Positions 13,451 to 21,678 of a stretch of DNA of 64,000 bases are shown piece after piece. The translations under genes were made by a program, and so were the position numbers. Under the pieces are notes generated by a model. That model was not told where the DNA came from. It worked only from the letters and a program-made list of their open reading frames with translations, and made no database searches. This DNA is from Enterobacteriaceae bacterium 89 (lineage in GTDB: Bacteria; Pseudomonadota; Gammaproteobacteria; Enterobacterales; Enterobacteriaceae). Position 1 is the stretch's first letter; each line of letters begins with the position of its first letter. Location of the stretch: NCBI GenBank assembly GCA_014156375.1, contig RQJH01000003.1, positions 496,001-560,000 of the forward strand, written 5' to 3'.

Positions 13451-14833
13451 ATGGAAAAGAAACTCGGCCTCAGTGCCCTGACCGCTCTGGTGCTTAGCTC
13501 AATGCTGGGCGCGGGCGTTTTCAGTTTGCCGCAGAACATGGCCGAAGTGGCCAGCCCTTCTGCGCTGCTTATCGGCTGGGCCATCACCGGCGTAGGCATC
13601 CTGTTCCTGGCCTTTGCGATGCTGCTGTTAACCCGCATCCGCCCGGATCTGGACGGCGGGATCTTCACCTATGCGCGAGAAGGTTTTGGCGAGCTAGTGG
13701 GCTTTTGTTCCGCCTGGGGTTACTGGCTGTGTGCGGTAATCGCTAACGTCTCTTATCTGGTAATTGTTTTTTCCGCGCTGAGCTTCTTTACCGATACGCC
13801 AGAGCTGCGTCTGTTTGGCGATGGCAATACCTGGCAGGCCTTAATTGGCGCTTCCGTGCTGCTGTGGTTCGTGCATTTTCTGGTTCTGCGCGGCGTACAG
13901 ACTGCGGCCAGCATTAACCTTGTGGCAACGCTCGCCAAACTGGTACCGCTGGGTCTATTTGTGGTGCTGGCAGCGATGGCCTTTAAACTCGATACGTTTA
14001 AGCTGGATTTCAGCGGCGTCGCGCTGGGCGTACCGGTGTGGGAGCAGGTAAAAAACACCATGCTGATCACCCTTTGGGTGTTCATTGGCGTGGAAGGCGC
14101 GGTGGTGGTCTCTGCCCGCGCCCGCAATAAAAAAGACGTTGGTCGTGCGACTCTGCTGGCGGTGCTGTCGGCGCTGTGTGTGTATCTGTTGGTGACGTTA
14201 CTGTCGCTGGGCGTTGTGCCTCGCCCTGAGCTGGCGGAGATGCGTAACCCGTCGATGGCAGGCCTGATGGTGCGAATGATGGGCTCCTGGGGAGAGATCG
14301 TTATCGCTGCCGGGCTGATTGTTTCCGTCTGCGGTGCCTATCTGAGCTGGACCATTATGGCCGCAGAAGTGCCGTATCTGGCGGCCACGCATAAAGCCTT
14401 CCCGCGTATTTTTGCCCGTCAGAACAATAACAACGCGCCGTCTTCATCGCTGTGGCTAACCAATATCAGCGTGCAGGTTTGTCTGGTGCTGATCTGGCTG
14501 ACGGGCTCCGATTATAATACTCTGCTGACCATCGCCTCAGAGATGATCCTGGTGCCGTATTTCCTGGTCGGGGCTTTCCTGCTGAAGATGGCAACCCGTC
14601 CGCTACACAAAGCGGTAGGTGTCGGTGCCTGCATTTATGGCTTATGGTTATTGTACGCTTCCGGTCCGATGCACCTGCTGCTGTCGGTTGTGCTTTACGC
14701 GCCGGGGCTGCTGGTGTTTATTTATGCCCGCCGGACGCACGATCTGACCGGCATGCTCAGACGCCGTGAAATGGCGCTGATTGGCTTATTACTGGTTGCC
14801 GCGATCCCGGCCACCTGGATGTTAGTGGGGTAA
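13451..14833 (+). CDS. ydgI: Basic amino acid/polyamine antiporter, APC family (YdgI)
   Basis: A 460-residue inner-membrane transporter with about twelve helices. The N-terminal GLSALTALVLSSMLGAGVFS motif, with the glycine-rich unwound first helix, and GGIFTYAREGFG are those of the arginine:ornithine antiporter (ArcD) branch of the APC superfamily. It is nearly identical in length and sequence to E. coli YdgI, whose substrate is only inferred. I prefer the ATG at 13451 (MEKKLGLS) over that at 13445, because AGGA lies 5 bases before it and it matches the E. coli start. The gene leads into folM after 34 bases. Confidence 0.92.
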   Translation: MEKKLGLSALTALVLSSMLGAGVFSLPQNMAEVASPSALLIGWAITGVGILFLAFAMLLLTRIRPDLDGGIFTYAREGFGELVGFCSAWGYWLCAVIANVSYLVIVFSALSFFTDTPELRLFGDGNTWQALIGASVLLWFVHFLVLRGVQTAASINLVATLAKLVPLGLFVVLAAMAFKLDTFKLDFSGVALGVPVWEQVKNTMLITLWVFIGVEGAVVVSARARNKKDVGRATLLAVLSALCVYLLVTLLSLGVVPRPELAEMRNPSMAGLMVRMMGSWGEIVIAAGLIVSVCGAYLSWTIMAAEVPYLAATHKAFPRIFARQNNNNAPSSSLWLTNISVQVCLVLIWLTGSDYNTLLTIASEMILVPYFLVGAFLLKMATRPLHKAVGVGACIYGLWLLYASGPMHLLLSVVLYAPGLLVFIYARRTHDLTGMLRRREMALIGLLLVAAIPATWMLVG

Positions 14834-14867
14834 AACAGTACCCCATCGCGACCCTAAGGAGAGAACG

Positions 14868-15590
14868 ATGGGAGAAACCCCAACCCGCCCAGTCCTGATC
14901 ACCGGTGGAGGCCGTCGTATCGGCCTCGCCCTTGCCCACCATTTCCTGCAACAGCAGCAGCCGGTGATCGTCAGCTACCGCACCCGTTATGATGCCATCG
15001 GCGTGCTGGAGAAAGCCGGAGCGCTGTGTCTTCAGGCTGATTTCTCCACTGACGAAGGCATTCTGGCTTTTGCCGAAACGGTAAAATCCCATACCAGCGG
15101 CCTGCGTGCGGTGATCCACAATGCCAGCGCCTGGCTGCCGGAATCCCCGGACCGTTCACTTTCAGACATCATGCAGCAGATGATGCAGATCCACGTTAAC
15201 GCCCCTTACCTGCTCAATCATGCGTTTGAGCCGCTGCTGCGCGGTCACGGACACTCTGCCAGCGACATTATTCACTTTACGGATTACGTGGTGGAGCGCG
15301 GCAGCGATAAGCATATCGCCTATGCGGCAAGTAAAGCCGCACTGGATAATATGACCCGCTCTTTTGCGCGCAAACTGGCGCCGGAAGTGAAGGTCAACGC
15401 CATTGCGCCAGCGCTGATCCTGTTTAATGAATCTGATGATGCGGAGTATCGCCAGCAGGCACTGAACAAATCATTGATGAGGATTGAACCGGGCGAGAAA
15501 GAGATTATCGAGCTGGTCGACTATCTGCTGTCCAGCTGTTACGTCACCGGCCGCTCTTTTGCCGTAGACGGTGGCCGCCCACTGCGTTAG
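14868..15590 (+). CDS. folM: Dihydromonapterin reductase
   Basis: A 240-residue short-chain dehydrogenase. It has the NADP-binding TGGGRRIG motif near residue 13 and the catalytic Y-x3-K in YAASKAALDN. It follows E. coli FolM through most of its length (NMTRSFARKLAPEVKVNAIA, FAVDGGRPLR end). FolM reduces dihydromonapterin to tetrahydromonapterin and has weak dihydrofolate reductase activity. The ATG at 14868 has AGGAGAG just upstream. The 3' end overlaps the converging ydgC gene by 4 bases. Confidence 0.93.
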   Translation: MGETPTRPVLITGGGRRIGLALAHHFLQQQQPVIVSYRTRYDAIGVLEKAGALCLQADFSTDEGILAFAETVKSHTSGLRAVIHNASAWLPESPDRSLSDIMQQMMQIHVNAPYLLNHAFEPLLRGHGHSASDIIHFTDYVVERGSDKHIAYAASKAALDNMTRSFARKLAPEVKVNAIAPALILFNESDDAEYRQQALNKSLMRIEPGEKEIIELVDYLLSSCYVTGRSFAVDGGRPLR

Positions 15591-15922
15591 TGGAAACGGC
15601 TCCAGACGGTTATCAGTAACCACGCGCTGAGACTCCAGCAAGCTACTGCGCCTGCCAACGCCCACGGCAGGCGCATAAATCCGGTGAAATACCACAGCGA
15701 CAGCAGATAGAGAAAATAGGGAATGATTGACCACATGCCGAAAACGATAGTGGTGCGCAGCGCTTCGGTGCCGCGCTCACTGGCAACAATGTAGTGGGCT
15801 ATCAGGGCAAACGTCGGGAAAAGCGGGATCAGCCCGGCAATATAATAGTTCTTTGTTTTCGCCAGCACGCCTATCAGCAACACCACCAGCGCTCCCAGCA
15901 GGGCTTTAATCAGTAACGCCAT
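15587..15922 (-). CDS. ydgC: Inner-membrane protein YdgC, GlpM family
   Basis: A 111-residue protein with four predicted membrane helices, matching the YdgC/GlpM family of small inner-membrane proteins of unknown function (GlpM is linked to alginate production in Pseudomonas). It converges on folM with the two stop codons overlapping by 4 bases, and its promoter must lie in the 124-bp space before rstA, which it diverges from. Confidence 0.88.
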   Translation of the reverse strand: MALLIKALLGALVVLLIGVLAKTKNYYIAGLIPLFPTFALIAHYIVASERGTEALRTTIVFGMWSIIPYFLYLLSLWYFTGFMRLPWALAGAVACWSLSAWLLITVWSRFH

Positions 15923-16046
15923 TGTCAGCCTGAAATTGATATGATGAATGAGAGCAGGATAACGGATGTAACAGTATTTATAAAAGAGTATTGGAACCCC
16001 GTATTCTGTCGGTGTATTTTACCTTTTTTCGCTGCGCACTCAGATT

Positions 16047-16766
16047 ATGAATAAGATCGTATTTGTCGAAGACGAACCGGAAGTCGGTTCACTTATTGCT
16101 GCCTATCTCAGCAAGCATGATATGGACGTTATCGTTGAACCTCGTGGCGATCGCGCTGAAGAAGTGGTGCTTCGGGAATGCCCCGATCTGGTGCTGCTGG
16201 ATATCATGCTGCCAGGCAAAGACGGGATGACCATCTGCCGCGATCTGCGCGCTCAGTGGCAGGGCCCGATCGTTTTGCTCACCTCACTCGACAGCGACAT
16301 GAACCACATTTTGTCGCTCGAAATGGGCGCCAGCGATTACATTCTCAAAACCACGCCGCCTGCCGTGCTGCTCGCGCGCCTGCGTCTGCATCTTCGCCAG
16401 CATGTTGCCACCCCGACAGCGGAAAAGCCCGCTTCCGGCCTGACGCCGCACAAAGCCATTCGCTTTGGCACGCTGGCTATCGACCCGGTTAACCGTCAGG
16501 TGCTGCTGAGCGGCGACAATATCGCCCTGTCCACCGCCGATTTCGATCTGCTCTGGGAGCTGGCCACCCACGCAGGGCAAATCATGGACCGCGACGCACT
16601 GCTGAAAAACCTGCGCGGTGTAAGCTATGACGGGATGGACCGCAGCGTGGACGTGGCGATTTCCCGCCTGCGCAAAAAGCTGCTCGACAGCGCCACCGAA
16701 CCCTACCGAATTAAAACCGTGCGCAATAAGGGCTACCTGTTCGCCCCGCACGCGTGGGAAAACTGA
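16047..16766 (+). CDS. rstA: Response regulator RstA
   Basis: A 239-residue OmpR/PhoB-class regulator. The receiver domain (1-120) has the acidic pair in FVEDEPEVG, the phosphorylated aspartate in LVLLDIMLPGKDG and the conserved lysine in ILKTTPP. The winged-helix DNA-binding domain follows (about 135-235: DFDLLWELATHAGQIMDRDA, RSVDVAISRLRKKL, IKTVRNKGYLF). It pairs with RstB, encoded 24 bases downstream. In E. coli this system is induced by PhoPQ and acts on acid tolerance, biofilm and iron genes. Confidence 0.96.
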   Translation: MNKIVFVEDEPEVGSLIAAYLSKHDMDVIVEPRGDRAEEVVLRECPDLVLLDIMLPGKDGMTICRDLRAQWQGPIVLLTSLDSDMNHILSLEMGASDYILKTTPPAVLLARLRLHLRQHVATPTAEKPASGLTPHKAIRFGTLAIDPVNRQVLLSGDNIALSTADFDLLWELATHAGQIMDRDALLKNLRGVSYDGMDRSVDVAISRLRKKLLDSATEPYRIKTVRNKGYLFAPHAWEN

Positions 16767-16790
16767 TTTGCACCACTTCCGGGGCCAGCC

Positions 16791-18092
16791 ATGAAAAAGT
16801 TGTTTGTGCAGTTTTATCTGCTGCTGTTTGTCTGTTTCCTGGTGATGACCATGCTGGTCGGGCTGGTGTACAAATTCACGGCTGAGCGCGCCGGTCGCCA
16901 GTCGCTTGATGATCTGATGAAAAGCTCGCTGTACCTGATGCGCAGCGAGCTGCGTGAAATTCCTCCCAAGGACTGGAGCAAAACGCTCAAAGAGCTGGAT
17001 CTGAACCTTTCCTTCGATTTGCGCATTGAACCACTGAGTAAATTCAATCTGGCTGACAGCTCAATGCAGCACCTGCGAGCAGGCGATATCGTGGCGCTTG
17101 ACGATCAGTACACCTTTATTCAGCGCATTCCGCGCAGCCACTACGTACTGGCAGTCGGCCCAGTGCCGTATCTCTATTACCTGCATGAAATGCGGCTGCT
17201 GGACGTTGCCCTGCTGGCGTTTATCGCCGTGTCGCTGGCCTTCCCGGTGTTTATCTGGATGCGCCCACACTGGCAGGACATGCTAAGGCTGGAGACCGCC
17301 GCTCAACGCTTTGGTGAGGGGCATCTCGAGGAACGCATTCACTTTGACAGCATGTCGAGCTTTGAACGGCTCGGCGTGGTGTTTAACCAGATGGCGGACA
17401 ACATCAACGCGCTGATTGCCAGCAAGAAGCAGCTGACCGACGGCATCGCCCACGAGCTGCGCACGCCGCTGGTGCGCCTGCGCTACCGTCTGGAGATGAG
17501 CGAAAACCTCAGCGAGGCGGAAAATCAGGCGCTGAACCGCGATATCGGCCAGCTGGAAGCGCTGATTGACGAGCTGCTGACCTACGCTCGTCTGGATCGC
17601 CCGCAGAATGAACTGATCCTCACTACACCGGATTTCCCGGCGTGGATTGCCACGCATATCGACGATATTCAGGCCGTGAATCCTGAACGCGATGTGGCTC
17701 TGGTGCACCTCACCCAGGGCAACTACGGTGCGCTGGATATGCGCCTGATGGAGCGCGTACTGGATAATCTCGTCAACAATGCAATGCGCTACTGCCAGCA
17801 GCAAATCCACGTCAGTCTGAGCCAGCAGGCCGGCCGGGCCACTCTGACCGTGGATGATGACGGTCCGGGAATTGCCCCGGACGAGCGCGAACGCGTGTTT
17901 GAACCGTTTGTGCGTCTGGATCCCAGCCGTGACCGCGCCACCGGCGGCTGTGGCCTCGGCCTGGCGATTGTGCATTCTGTCGCCCAGGCGATGTCAGGCG
18001 AAGTTGTCTGTGACGCCAGCCCGCTTGGCGGCGCACGGTTTAGCTTCAGTTGGCCAGTGAATCACCAGTTAGCCCATACCACAGCTGCCTGA
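16791..18092 (+). CDS. rstB: Sensor histidine kinase RstB
   Basis: A 433-residue membrane kinase: TM1 (residues 5-25), a periplasmic sensor region to about 135, TM2 (LLDVALLAFIAVSLAFPVFI), HAMP, then the phospho-acceptor H box GIAHELRTPLVRLRYRL and the ATP-binding domain with LDNLVNNAMRYC (N box), VDDDGPGIAPDERERVFEPF (G1/F) and GCGLGLAIVHSVA (G2). All catalytic motifs are intact. Cognate kinase of RstA. It ends 44 bases before the Ter site of tus. Confidence 0.96.
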   Translation: MKKLFVQFYLLLFVCFLVMTMLVGLVYKFTAERAGRQSLDDLMKSSLYLMRSELREIPPKDWSKTLKELDLNLSFDLRIEPLSKFNLADSSMQHLRAGDIVALDDQYTFIQRIPRSHYVLAVGPVPYLYYLHEMRLLDVALLAFIAVSLAFPVFIWMRPHWQDMLRLETAAQRFGEGHLEERIHFDSMSSFERLGVVFNQMADNINALIASKKQLTDGIAHELRTPLVRLRYRLEMSENLSEAENQALNRDIGQLEALIDELLTYARLDRPQNELILTTPDFPAWIATHIDDIQAVNPERDVALVHLTQGNYGALDMRLMERVLDNLVNNAMRYCQQQIHVSLSQQAGRATLTVDDDGPGIAPDERERVFEPFVRLDPSRDRATGGCGLGLAIVHSVAQAMSGEVVCDASPLGGARFSFSWPVNHQLAHTTAA

Positions 18093-18136
18093 CCGAACAT
18101 TGCACAATGCCGGCTCGTGGCTTATAGTAAAAAGTG

Positions 18137-18158
18137 AATAGTATGTTGTAACTAATGT
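18137..18158 (+). promoter_or_regulatory. Replication terminus (Ter) site upstream of tus, TerB-like
   Basis: The core GTATGTTGTAACTA at 18141-18154 is identical to that of E. coli TerB, with only flanking differences (ATGT rather than AAGT at the 3' side). As in E. coli it lies directly before tus, ending 7 bases before the ATG, so bound Tus would block both a replication fork and its own gene. By the known polarity (the G:C base pair at position 6 at the fork-blocking end), forks moving left to right in this window would be arrested. Confidence 0.93.
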
Positions 18159-18165
18159 GGGTGCT

Positions 18166-19098
18166 ATGGCTGATTACGATCTGATTGAGCGGTTAACCTC
18201 GACCTTTCGCCAGGTGGAGCATGCTCTGCTGGAGCTGCAACAGCAGCTGGCCGACTGTCGCCTGCTGGCCGCACGCGTTTTCGAACTGCCGGAAGTGAGC
18301 AAAGAGGATGAACATGCACCGCTCGCCACCATTCCGGTGATCCAACATCTGGGCGATAAAGCGCGGCTGATGGCGCTCAATCACTACAGCCATCTGTTTA
18401 TCCAGCAGCAGTCAGAGAAGCGCAGCAGCAAAGCCGCAGTGCGTTTACCGGGCGTTATTTGCCTGCAGCCCGAAGCCGGGCAGCTCAAATCACTGGAAAA
18501 GCAGATAACCGCCATTAACAACCTGAAAGCCACGTTCGAGCATATTGTCACCGTCGAATCAGGGCTACCGAGCGGCGCGCGCTTTGAATGGGTACATCAC
18601 CATCTGCCCGGCCTGCTGACGCTGAAGGCCTATCGTTCATTGACCCTGCTGCGCGACCCGGCCACCATCCGCTTTGGCTGGGCCAACAAAAACATCATCA
18701 AGAATCTGACCCGCGACGAAGTGCTGAAGCAGCTGGAAAAAAGCCTCCAGTCGCCCCGCTCCGTGCCGCCGTTTACCCGTGAACAGTGGCAGGCAAAGCT
18801 GGAGCGCGAATATCAGGATATTGCGGCGCTGCCGCAGAAAGCAAAGCTAAAGATTAAACGCCCGGTGAAGGTCCAGCCGATTTCACGCGTGTGGTATGCG
18901 GGCCAGCAAAAGCAGGTGCAGTACGCCTGCCCTGGCCCGATGATTGCGCTGATATCCGGCACCGGCGGAGTCTCGGTGCCGGATATTGGCGAGCTGCTGA
19001 ATTACGATGAGGATAAAGTGCAGTATCGCTATAAGCCCGAGGCGCAGCAGCTACAGCTGATGATCCCGCGGCTGCACCTGTATCTGGCTAGCGACTAA
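18166..19098 (+). CDS. tus: DNA replication terminus site-binding protein
   Basis: A 310-residue Tus protein, the monomeric Ter-binding contrahelicase. It shares long blocks with E. coli Tus ([57 protein letters not shown], the last holding residues that grip the DNA backbone), while the N-terminal 60 residues diverge. I start it at the ATG at 18166 ([10 protein letters not shown]), which aligns with MARYDLVDRL; an upstream GTG at 18157 lies next to the Ter site and is less likely. Its 3' end overlaps the converging fumC gene by 11 bases. Confidence 0.95.
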   Translation: MADYDLIERLTSTFRQVEHALLELQQQLADCRLLAARVFELPEVSKEDEHAPLATIPVIQHLGDKARLMALNHYSHLFIQQQSEKRSSKAAVRLPGVICLQPEAGQLKSLEKQITAINNLKATFEHIVTVESGLPSGARFEWVHHHLPGLLTLKAYRSLTLLRDPATIRFGWANKNIIKNLTRDEVLKQLEKSLQSPRSVPPFTREQWQAKLEREYQDIAALPQKAKLKIKRPVKVQPISRVWYAGQQKQVQYACPGPMIALISGTGGVSVPDIGELLNYDEDKVQYRYKPEAQQLQLMIPRLHLYLASD

Positions 19099-20491
19099 CT
19101 TTCATGCTCCCCACCATCGCCTCCGGGCGCACCCAGGCATCAAACTCGGCTTCCGTCAGGTAACCGAGTTTGAGTGCCGAAGCTTTCAGCGTCAGCCCCT
19201 CTTTATGCGCTTTTTTGGCAATTTCCGCCGCTTTGTCGTAGCCGATATGGGTATTGAGCGCCGTCACCAGCATCAGCGATTCGTTGAGCAGCTGGTCGAT
19301 GCGCGCCCGATTCGGCTCGATGCCCACCGCGCAGTGTTCGTTAAAGCTTTCCATGCCGTCGGCCAGTAAACGCACCGATTGCAGGAAATTATGAATAACC
19401 ATCGGGCGATACACGTTCAGCTCAAAGTTACCCGACGCCCCGCCCATATTGACCGCCACGTCGTTGCCCATCACCTGGCAGCAGAGCATGGTCATGGCTT
19501 CGCACTGGGTCGGATTCACTTTGCCAGGCATGATCGAGCTGCCAGGTTCATTTTCCGGAATTGAGATTTCACCAATCCCACAGCGCGGACCGGATGCCAG
19601 CCAGCGCACGTCGTTGGCGATTTTCATCAGCGAGGCAGCAAGCCCTTTCAGCGCGCCGTGAGCGTGAACCAGCGCGTCGCAGGTTGCCAGCGCTTCAAAT
19701 TTATTCGGCGCCGTGACAAACGGCTGAGTGGTGATGGCCGCCAGCTCATCAGCAACGCGCTTCGCATATTCCGGATGAGTATTGAGCCCCGTACCCACCG
19801 CCGTGCCGCCAAGTGCCAGTTCGCTGAGATGCGGCAAGGTTAAGTCAAGGTGTTTGAGATTGTGCTCCAGCATCGCTACCCAGCCGGAGATCTCCTGCCC
19901 CAGCGTCAGCGGTGTGGCATCCTGCAAATGAGTGCGGCCGATTTTGACGATATCAGCAAAAGCATTGGCTTTGTCATTCAGCGTTTTTTTCAGCTGTTCC
20001 AGCTGCGGCAGAAGATGTTCACGCACGGCAATCACCGCAGCCACGTGCATCGCCGTCGGGAAGACATCGTTGGAGCTCTGGCTTTTGTTCACATCATCGT
20101 TAGGATGAACTTTACGCTCCATCCCGCGCACACCGCCGAGCAGCTCACTGGCGCGGTTCGCCAGCACTTCGTTCATATTCATGTTGCTCTGGGTACCGGA
20201 TCCGGTCTGCCAGATAGCCAGCGGGAACTCGTCGGCGTGTTTGCCTGCCAGCACTTCATCGGCGGCGCTGACGATGGCATTCGCTTTATCATCCGGCAGT
20301 AAGCCCAGATCCTGGTTCACTTTCGCTGCGGCGCGCTTGGTCAGCGCCAGTGCGGCAATCAGCGCCACCGGCATTTTCTCGGTCGAGATGCGGAAATGCT
20401 CCAGCGAGCGCTGGGTTTGCGCGCCCCAGAGTTTATCGGCCGGGACGTCGATAGCGCCCATGGAGTCGCTTTCGCGGCGGTTCGTGGTCAT
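19088..20491 (-). CDS. fumC: Fumarate hydratase class II
   Basis: A 467-residue oxygen-stable, iron-independent fumarase of the citric acid cycle. It carries the superfamily signature [15 protein letters not shown], the substrate-binding [14 protein letters not shown] and the [20 protein letters not shown] loop. I start at the ATG at 20491 ([15 protein letters not shown]), which matches E. coli FumC length and has GGAGAAA upstream; an in-frame extension of 12 codons further upstream is unlikely to be translated. In E. coli fumA is directly upstream of fumC; here about 3 kb of foreign genes lie between them, so fumC must rely on its own promoter (in E. coli SoxRS-controlled). Confidence 0.96.
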   Translation of the reverse strand: MTTNRRESDSMGAIDVPADKLWGAQTQRSLEHFRISTEKMPVALIAALALTKRAAAKVNQDLGLLPDDKANAIVSAADEVLAGKHADEFPLAIWQTGSGTQSNMNMNEVLANRASELLGGVRGMERKVHPNDDVNKSQSSNDVFPTAMHVAAVIAVREHLLPQLEQLKKTLNDKANAFADIVKIGRTHLQDATPLTLGQEISGWVAMLEHNLKHLDLTLPHLSELALGGTAVGTGLNTHPEYAKRVADELAAITTQPFVTAPNKFEALATCDALVHAHGALKGLAASLMKIANDVRWLASGPRCGIGEISIPENEPGSSIMPGKVNPTQCEAMTMLCCQVMGNDVAVNMGGASGNFELNVYRPMVIHNFLQSVRLLADGMESFNEHCAVGIEPNRARIDQLLNESLMLVTALNTHIGYDKAAEIAKKAHKEGLTLKASALKLGYLTEAEFDAWVRPEAMVGSMKVSR

Positions 20492-20640
20492 GACTTTCTC
20501 CTTGTTGACTGAAGTGGATTTGCTCACAGGCTTAAGGAATAAGTATTGATGGCTTCAGGGAAACGGTATGGCGCTTTGTGCGCTCTTGTTGTGTTTGACC
20601 GGGTTGATGATTGCACAGGGTGAAGGGAATGCAAAGCCAC

Positions 20641-20658
20641 GCCGGGGCTAACCCCGGC
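20641..20658. terminator. GC hairpin downstream of the 147-residue unknown gene
   Basis: GCCGGGG-CTAA-CCCCGGC at 20641-20658 lies 12 bases past the stop of the minus-strand gene that follows. The T-run in that direction is poor, so termination is probable but not certain. Confidence 0.55.
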
Positions 20659-20669
20659 ATTTGTTCCCA

Positions 20670-21113
20670 TTAATGCGTCAGGATGCCAAACCGTGGTTCT
20701 TTCAGCTCATAAGTCATAAAGCTAATCAGGTCATGCAGTAAGCCCGTTAACACTTCACGTTCATTGTCGCGATAGTTATTACGCATCAGCAGCAACGTCA
20801 GCGCCTGACAATATTCACATTGCAAGTCGGAGTCTGCAAAGATCCATTGTCTGGATGAGGCCATTACCTTCTCCGTGGTTAATTCAATAATACGAAGTTC
20901 GCTCATATCCTCTTCGAGCGACACGCTCAATTTATGCAGATAGGAAGAAAGGCAGCGTAACACTGGCGCGATAGTTTCGGTCTCATTAGCATCAACAATA
21001 ATCTGTGATAACAGCTCGCAGCGTTCAGCAAGATCGATAAAGTCAGGATTACCGACAGATAATTCGCTGTAGAGCGCTGGATTATAATCATGATAAATAG
21101 TTTGTTCTTTCAT
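20670..21113 (-). CDS. Unknown 147-residue cytoplasmic protein
   Basis: I do not recognise this protein. It is acidic, has no signal peptide or membrane segment, and is predicted to be mostly helical (for example LAERCELLSQIIVDANETE and LRCLSSYLHKLSVSLEED). It contains few cysteines and one CEYC motif (QCEYCQALTLL) but no other metal-binding pattern. The codon and base composition is more AT-rich than the flanking fumC and fumA. It lies divergent to the PAAR effector gene in the insertion between fumC and fumA, so it may be part of the transferred segment. The ATG at 21113 is preceded by a GAGAATGCACT leader with only a weak ribosome site. Confidence 0.7.
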   Translation of the reverse strand: MKEQTIYHDYNPALYSELSVGNPDFIDLAERCELLSQIIVDANETETIAPVLRCLSSYLHKLSVSLEEDMSELRIIELTTEKVMASSRQWIFADSDLQCEYCQALTLLLMRNNYRDNEREVLTGLLHDLISFMTYELKEPRFGILTH

Positions 21114-21678
21114 AGTGCATTCTCGTTTAAAGTAACTTGATTACCTCCATAAATGCCACATTCTGGAGGCGGACTGAACAAGGTTGGCATACCGACCATA
21201 ACGAGAAAAAAACCGGCGCTTCGAAAGAAGCCCTCATCCAGTCCACCATCGCTGCATTATACGCATGATGCAGAAAAGATTGCTAAAAGAGGTTGCATGG
21301 ACAACCGCTTCTGCTCGTTAATGATTCAGGATGCCAATCCTGGAGCCTGTTCTAATGGCTCAATGCGATAATACACCTGTTATTTCATCCAGCCATTTTC
21401 TTTATTCAATTCTGGAAAGCTGCTCGCAAATAATCTTTGGAATAGCACATGCTCAGCTGACAAAAATATTTTCCCATAAACACTGCCAATAGTTCAATCA
21501 TTGTTTATTCACCAGACCTCTTTATGTACACTTCAAATCAGGGATTATGAATACATATACACCTGACTTATTAGTAGAATGATGAACAGCATCATTTCCA
21601 GTCAGTCAATTTCATCTTGTTTTATTTAAGATGCCGTTTGTAAAATCACTGAATACACAAAATAGTCAGGAAGACGCA
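21114..21678. other. AT-rich divergent intergenic region of the effector insertion (565 bp)
   Basis: This stretch separates the unknown minus-strand gene from the PAAR effector gene and is clearly richer in A and T than the surrounding chromosome, as is usual for horizontally gained loci in enterics. It contains two small inverted repeats: ATGATG-AACAG-CATCAT at 21579-21595, and CATCTT / AAGATG at 21613-21633, close to the effector start. No convincing small gene was found in it, and I could not assign a promoter with confidence. Confidence 0.5.

Noticed and set aside
15946-16046. A PhoP box in front of rstA, expected from E. coli
   Set aside because: The stretch has only loose resemblance to the repeat and I could not match both halves, so I do not call it.
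21153-21371. A 72-residue open frame in the effector promoter region
   Set aside because: Low-complexity, no ribosome site, no family resemblance; more likely leader DNA.
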